A stretch of DNA of 64,000 bases from contig JAKSDK010001037.1 in the NCBI GenBank assembly GCA_022360095.1, positions 292,046 to 356,045 on the forward strand. Reading direction: 5' to 3'. The notes below the pieces were generated by a model. That model was not told the DNA's origin, did no database searches, and was given only the letters and a program-made list of their open reading frames with translations. Shown one piece after another: positions 63,081 to 64,000 of the stretch; within the stretch, counting starts at the first letter, position 1, and every line of letters starts with the position of its first letter. The DNA is from Phycisphaerales bacterium (GTDB lineage: Bacteria > Planctomycetota > Phycisphaerae > UBA1845 > UTPLA1). The translations under genes and the position numbers were made by a program.

Positions 63081-64000
63081 GCCCGCCGCCTTTCTACGGA
63101 ATCTGCTTCTGCCCGCAGCTCCGCCGCCCGATGGGGCTTGTGAGATTCGCAGGCAGACGCCCGATGTCGAAGGCACGCCGCCCAGCTTGCCCGAGTCCAA
63201 CCGACGGGGACGCCGTTCGTACCATCGTCGCCGTCATTCTCAACGTGAGCGCCTTCGGTGATAGACGGTTCTGACTCGGTTTCGGAAACCCCATTCTCGG
63301 CATCAAAAACGCAAAGGCGCTCACCGTCATCGAAGGCGCTCACGGTTTCGTCACGGGCATCTTCGGGGTCTTCTGAGCGCCTTCGGCCCCCTGGCAGAGA
63401 CCAACTCCATACGGCGCCGTCACCGAAACCTTGCTTACGGGCCTTGATGCCCAGGTCGCTTTTTGCTCGCCGAACGGTTGCCCAGGTGTGACCGTTCTCA
63501 CGGGCGAGTTTCTTGACCATGTTCGATTCGATAGGGCCGTCCGTGAGGAGCTGTTCTAACCAGTCTGCCGCGTCATCGCGTTCGGTTTGGTCTGTTGACT
63601 CATCGGTGAGCGCATCGTCCGCCGACATCAGCACCGGCTCTGAGTCCCATGCGATCGCGCCATCGAAGAACCGGAACGCCAAGCCGTCGCCCAATGGGGC
63701 AAGGTTGTTCTTCACGGGCAGGACCAGCCGCCGCGCCGGGTTTTTGTCACGGACCATGAGTAGGGCCGCCCGAGCGGCCGCCACGAAGCCGAGACTTCCC
63801 ATCGCCCGATAGAGCACCGAGTTGTCACGGCTCTTATTCAAGTGAGTGACCGTCAAGACCGCCACGCGATGGCGCTGCGCCAGTTCTGCGAGTGGTGCCA
63901 GCAGTCCACGAACTTCGGCGTTCTTGTGCGAGTCCGTTCCACTGACCTTTCCCCCTGAAATCGATCCGGGTTTTGAATTAGGATTCGAGTCTGGATCAAG
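63077..64000 (-). CDS. RepA-like AAA ATPase (5' end outside window)
   Basis: The frame is open to the window end, so the N-terminal Walker A is not seen. Visible codons read HKNAEVRGLLAPLAELAQRH and VAVLTVTHLNKS, matching the Walker-B-to-sensor part of RepA/AAA_25 ATPases (hexameric helicase fold) of plasmids and mobile elements. An insertion of ~14 residues between the DP and DSHKN positions (SNPNSKPGSISGGKVSG) is longer than the usual loop. The C-terminal ~190 residues are a poorly conserved, charged region with a winged-helix-like start (ESNMVKKLARENGHTWATVR). It is likely the replication or primase protein of the element. Confidence 0.82.
   Translation of the reverse strand, partial: LDPDSNPNSKPGSISGGKVSGTDSHKNAEVRGLLAPLAELAQRHRVAVLTVTHLNKSRDNSVLYRAMGSLGFVAAARAALLMVRDKNPARRLVLPVKNNLAPLGDGLAFRFFDGAIAWDSEPVLMSADDALTDESTDQTERDDAADWLEQLLTDGPIESNMVKKLARENGHTWATVRRAKSDLGIKARKQGFGDGAVWSWSLPGGRRRSEDPEDARDETVSAFDDGERLCVFDAENGVSETESEPSITEGAHVENDGDDGTNGVPVGWTRASWAACLRHRASACESHKPHRAAELRAEADSVERRRA

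Overview
The window looks like a chromosomal segment from a planctomycete, probably of the Phycisphaerae type. This is inferred from gene content only. The markers are an ECF sigma factor overlapping a membrane Ser/Thr kinase with TPRs, several secreted PQQ-type beta-propellers opening with W..WRGP motifs, dockerin-like EF-hand tails on secreted proteins, a PEP-CTERM protein, an H-x9-DG-type prepilin-like protein, and small membrane proteins with CTHCGYDLTGN zinc ribbons. Coding density is high, many genes overlap by ATGA, and strand runs are long.

Layout. 1-5.8 kb: a DUF1579-DUF6370 secreted protein (cut by the window start), a dockerin-type secreted protein, and the sigma factor/kinase pair. 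5.8-8.4 kb: CrcB fluoride channel, DUF190 and a CPA2 cation/H+ antiporter. 8.4-18 kb: class II aldolase, a propeller protein, a minus-strand operon of glycosyltransferase plus LolD/FtsX-type ABC transporter, a surface protein with an unusual C-terminal tail, and a second propeller. 18-24.3 kb: a minus-strand run of a HemW-like radical SAM protein, a chorismate-lyase-like protein and a halogenase-like flavoprotein, then a small DUF3311-like membrane protein, a sodium/solute symporter, a hot-dog thioesterase and a half-size DMT protein. 24.4-26.2 kb: a dockerin-type secreted protein and a zinc-ribbon protein. 26.3-35.9 kb: a minus-strand run with two carboxylate-activating enzymes (PaaK-like and LuxE-like), an aldehyde dehydrogenase, an iron alcohol dehydrogenase, DUF3806 and two propellers. 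36-40.7 kb: sarcosine-oxidase-like protein, glycerate kinase, DegP-like protease, metallophosphoesterase. 40.8-44.3 kb: a second Lol/MacB-type ABC pair. 44.5-50.5 kb: a glycan-like cluster (two glycosyltransferases, asparagine-synthase-like protein, epimerase). 50.6-60.8 kb: TSP3/PD40 lipoprotein, PEP-CTERM protein, tRNA-Tyr, zinc-ribbon and prepilin-like proteins, DAHP synthase, DUF434, DUF4139 and GlmS. 61.2-64 kb: the end of an integrated element in tRNA-Arg(TCG), with integrase, two small DNA-binding proteins and a RepA-like ATPase running off the window.

The most interesting parts are the compact three-gene operon at 21.2-24.3 kb, which combines a chorismate-lyase fold, a flavin halogenase-like enzyme and a HemN/HemW-like radical SAM enzyme, and the acid-activation/reduction gene set at 26-36 kb. 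Together they suggest an aromatic-acid pathway that I cannot match to a described system. No polyketide synthase, NRPS or CRISPR array was seen. All functional calls are from sequence reading only; no database search was possible.
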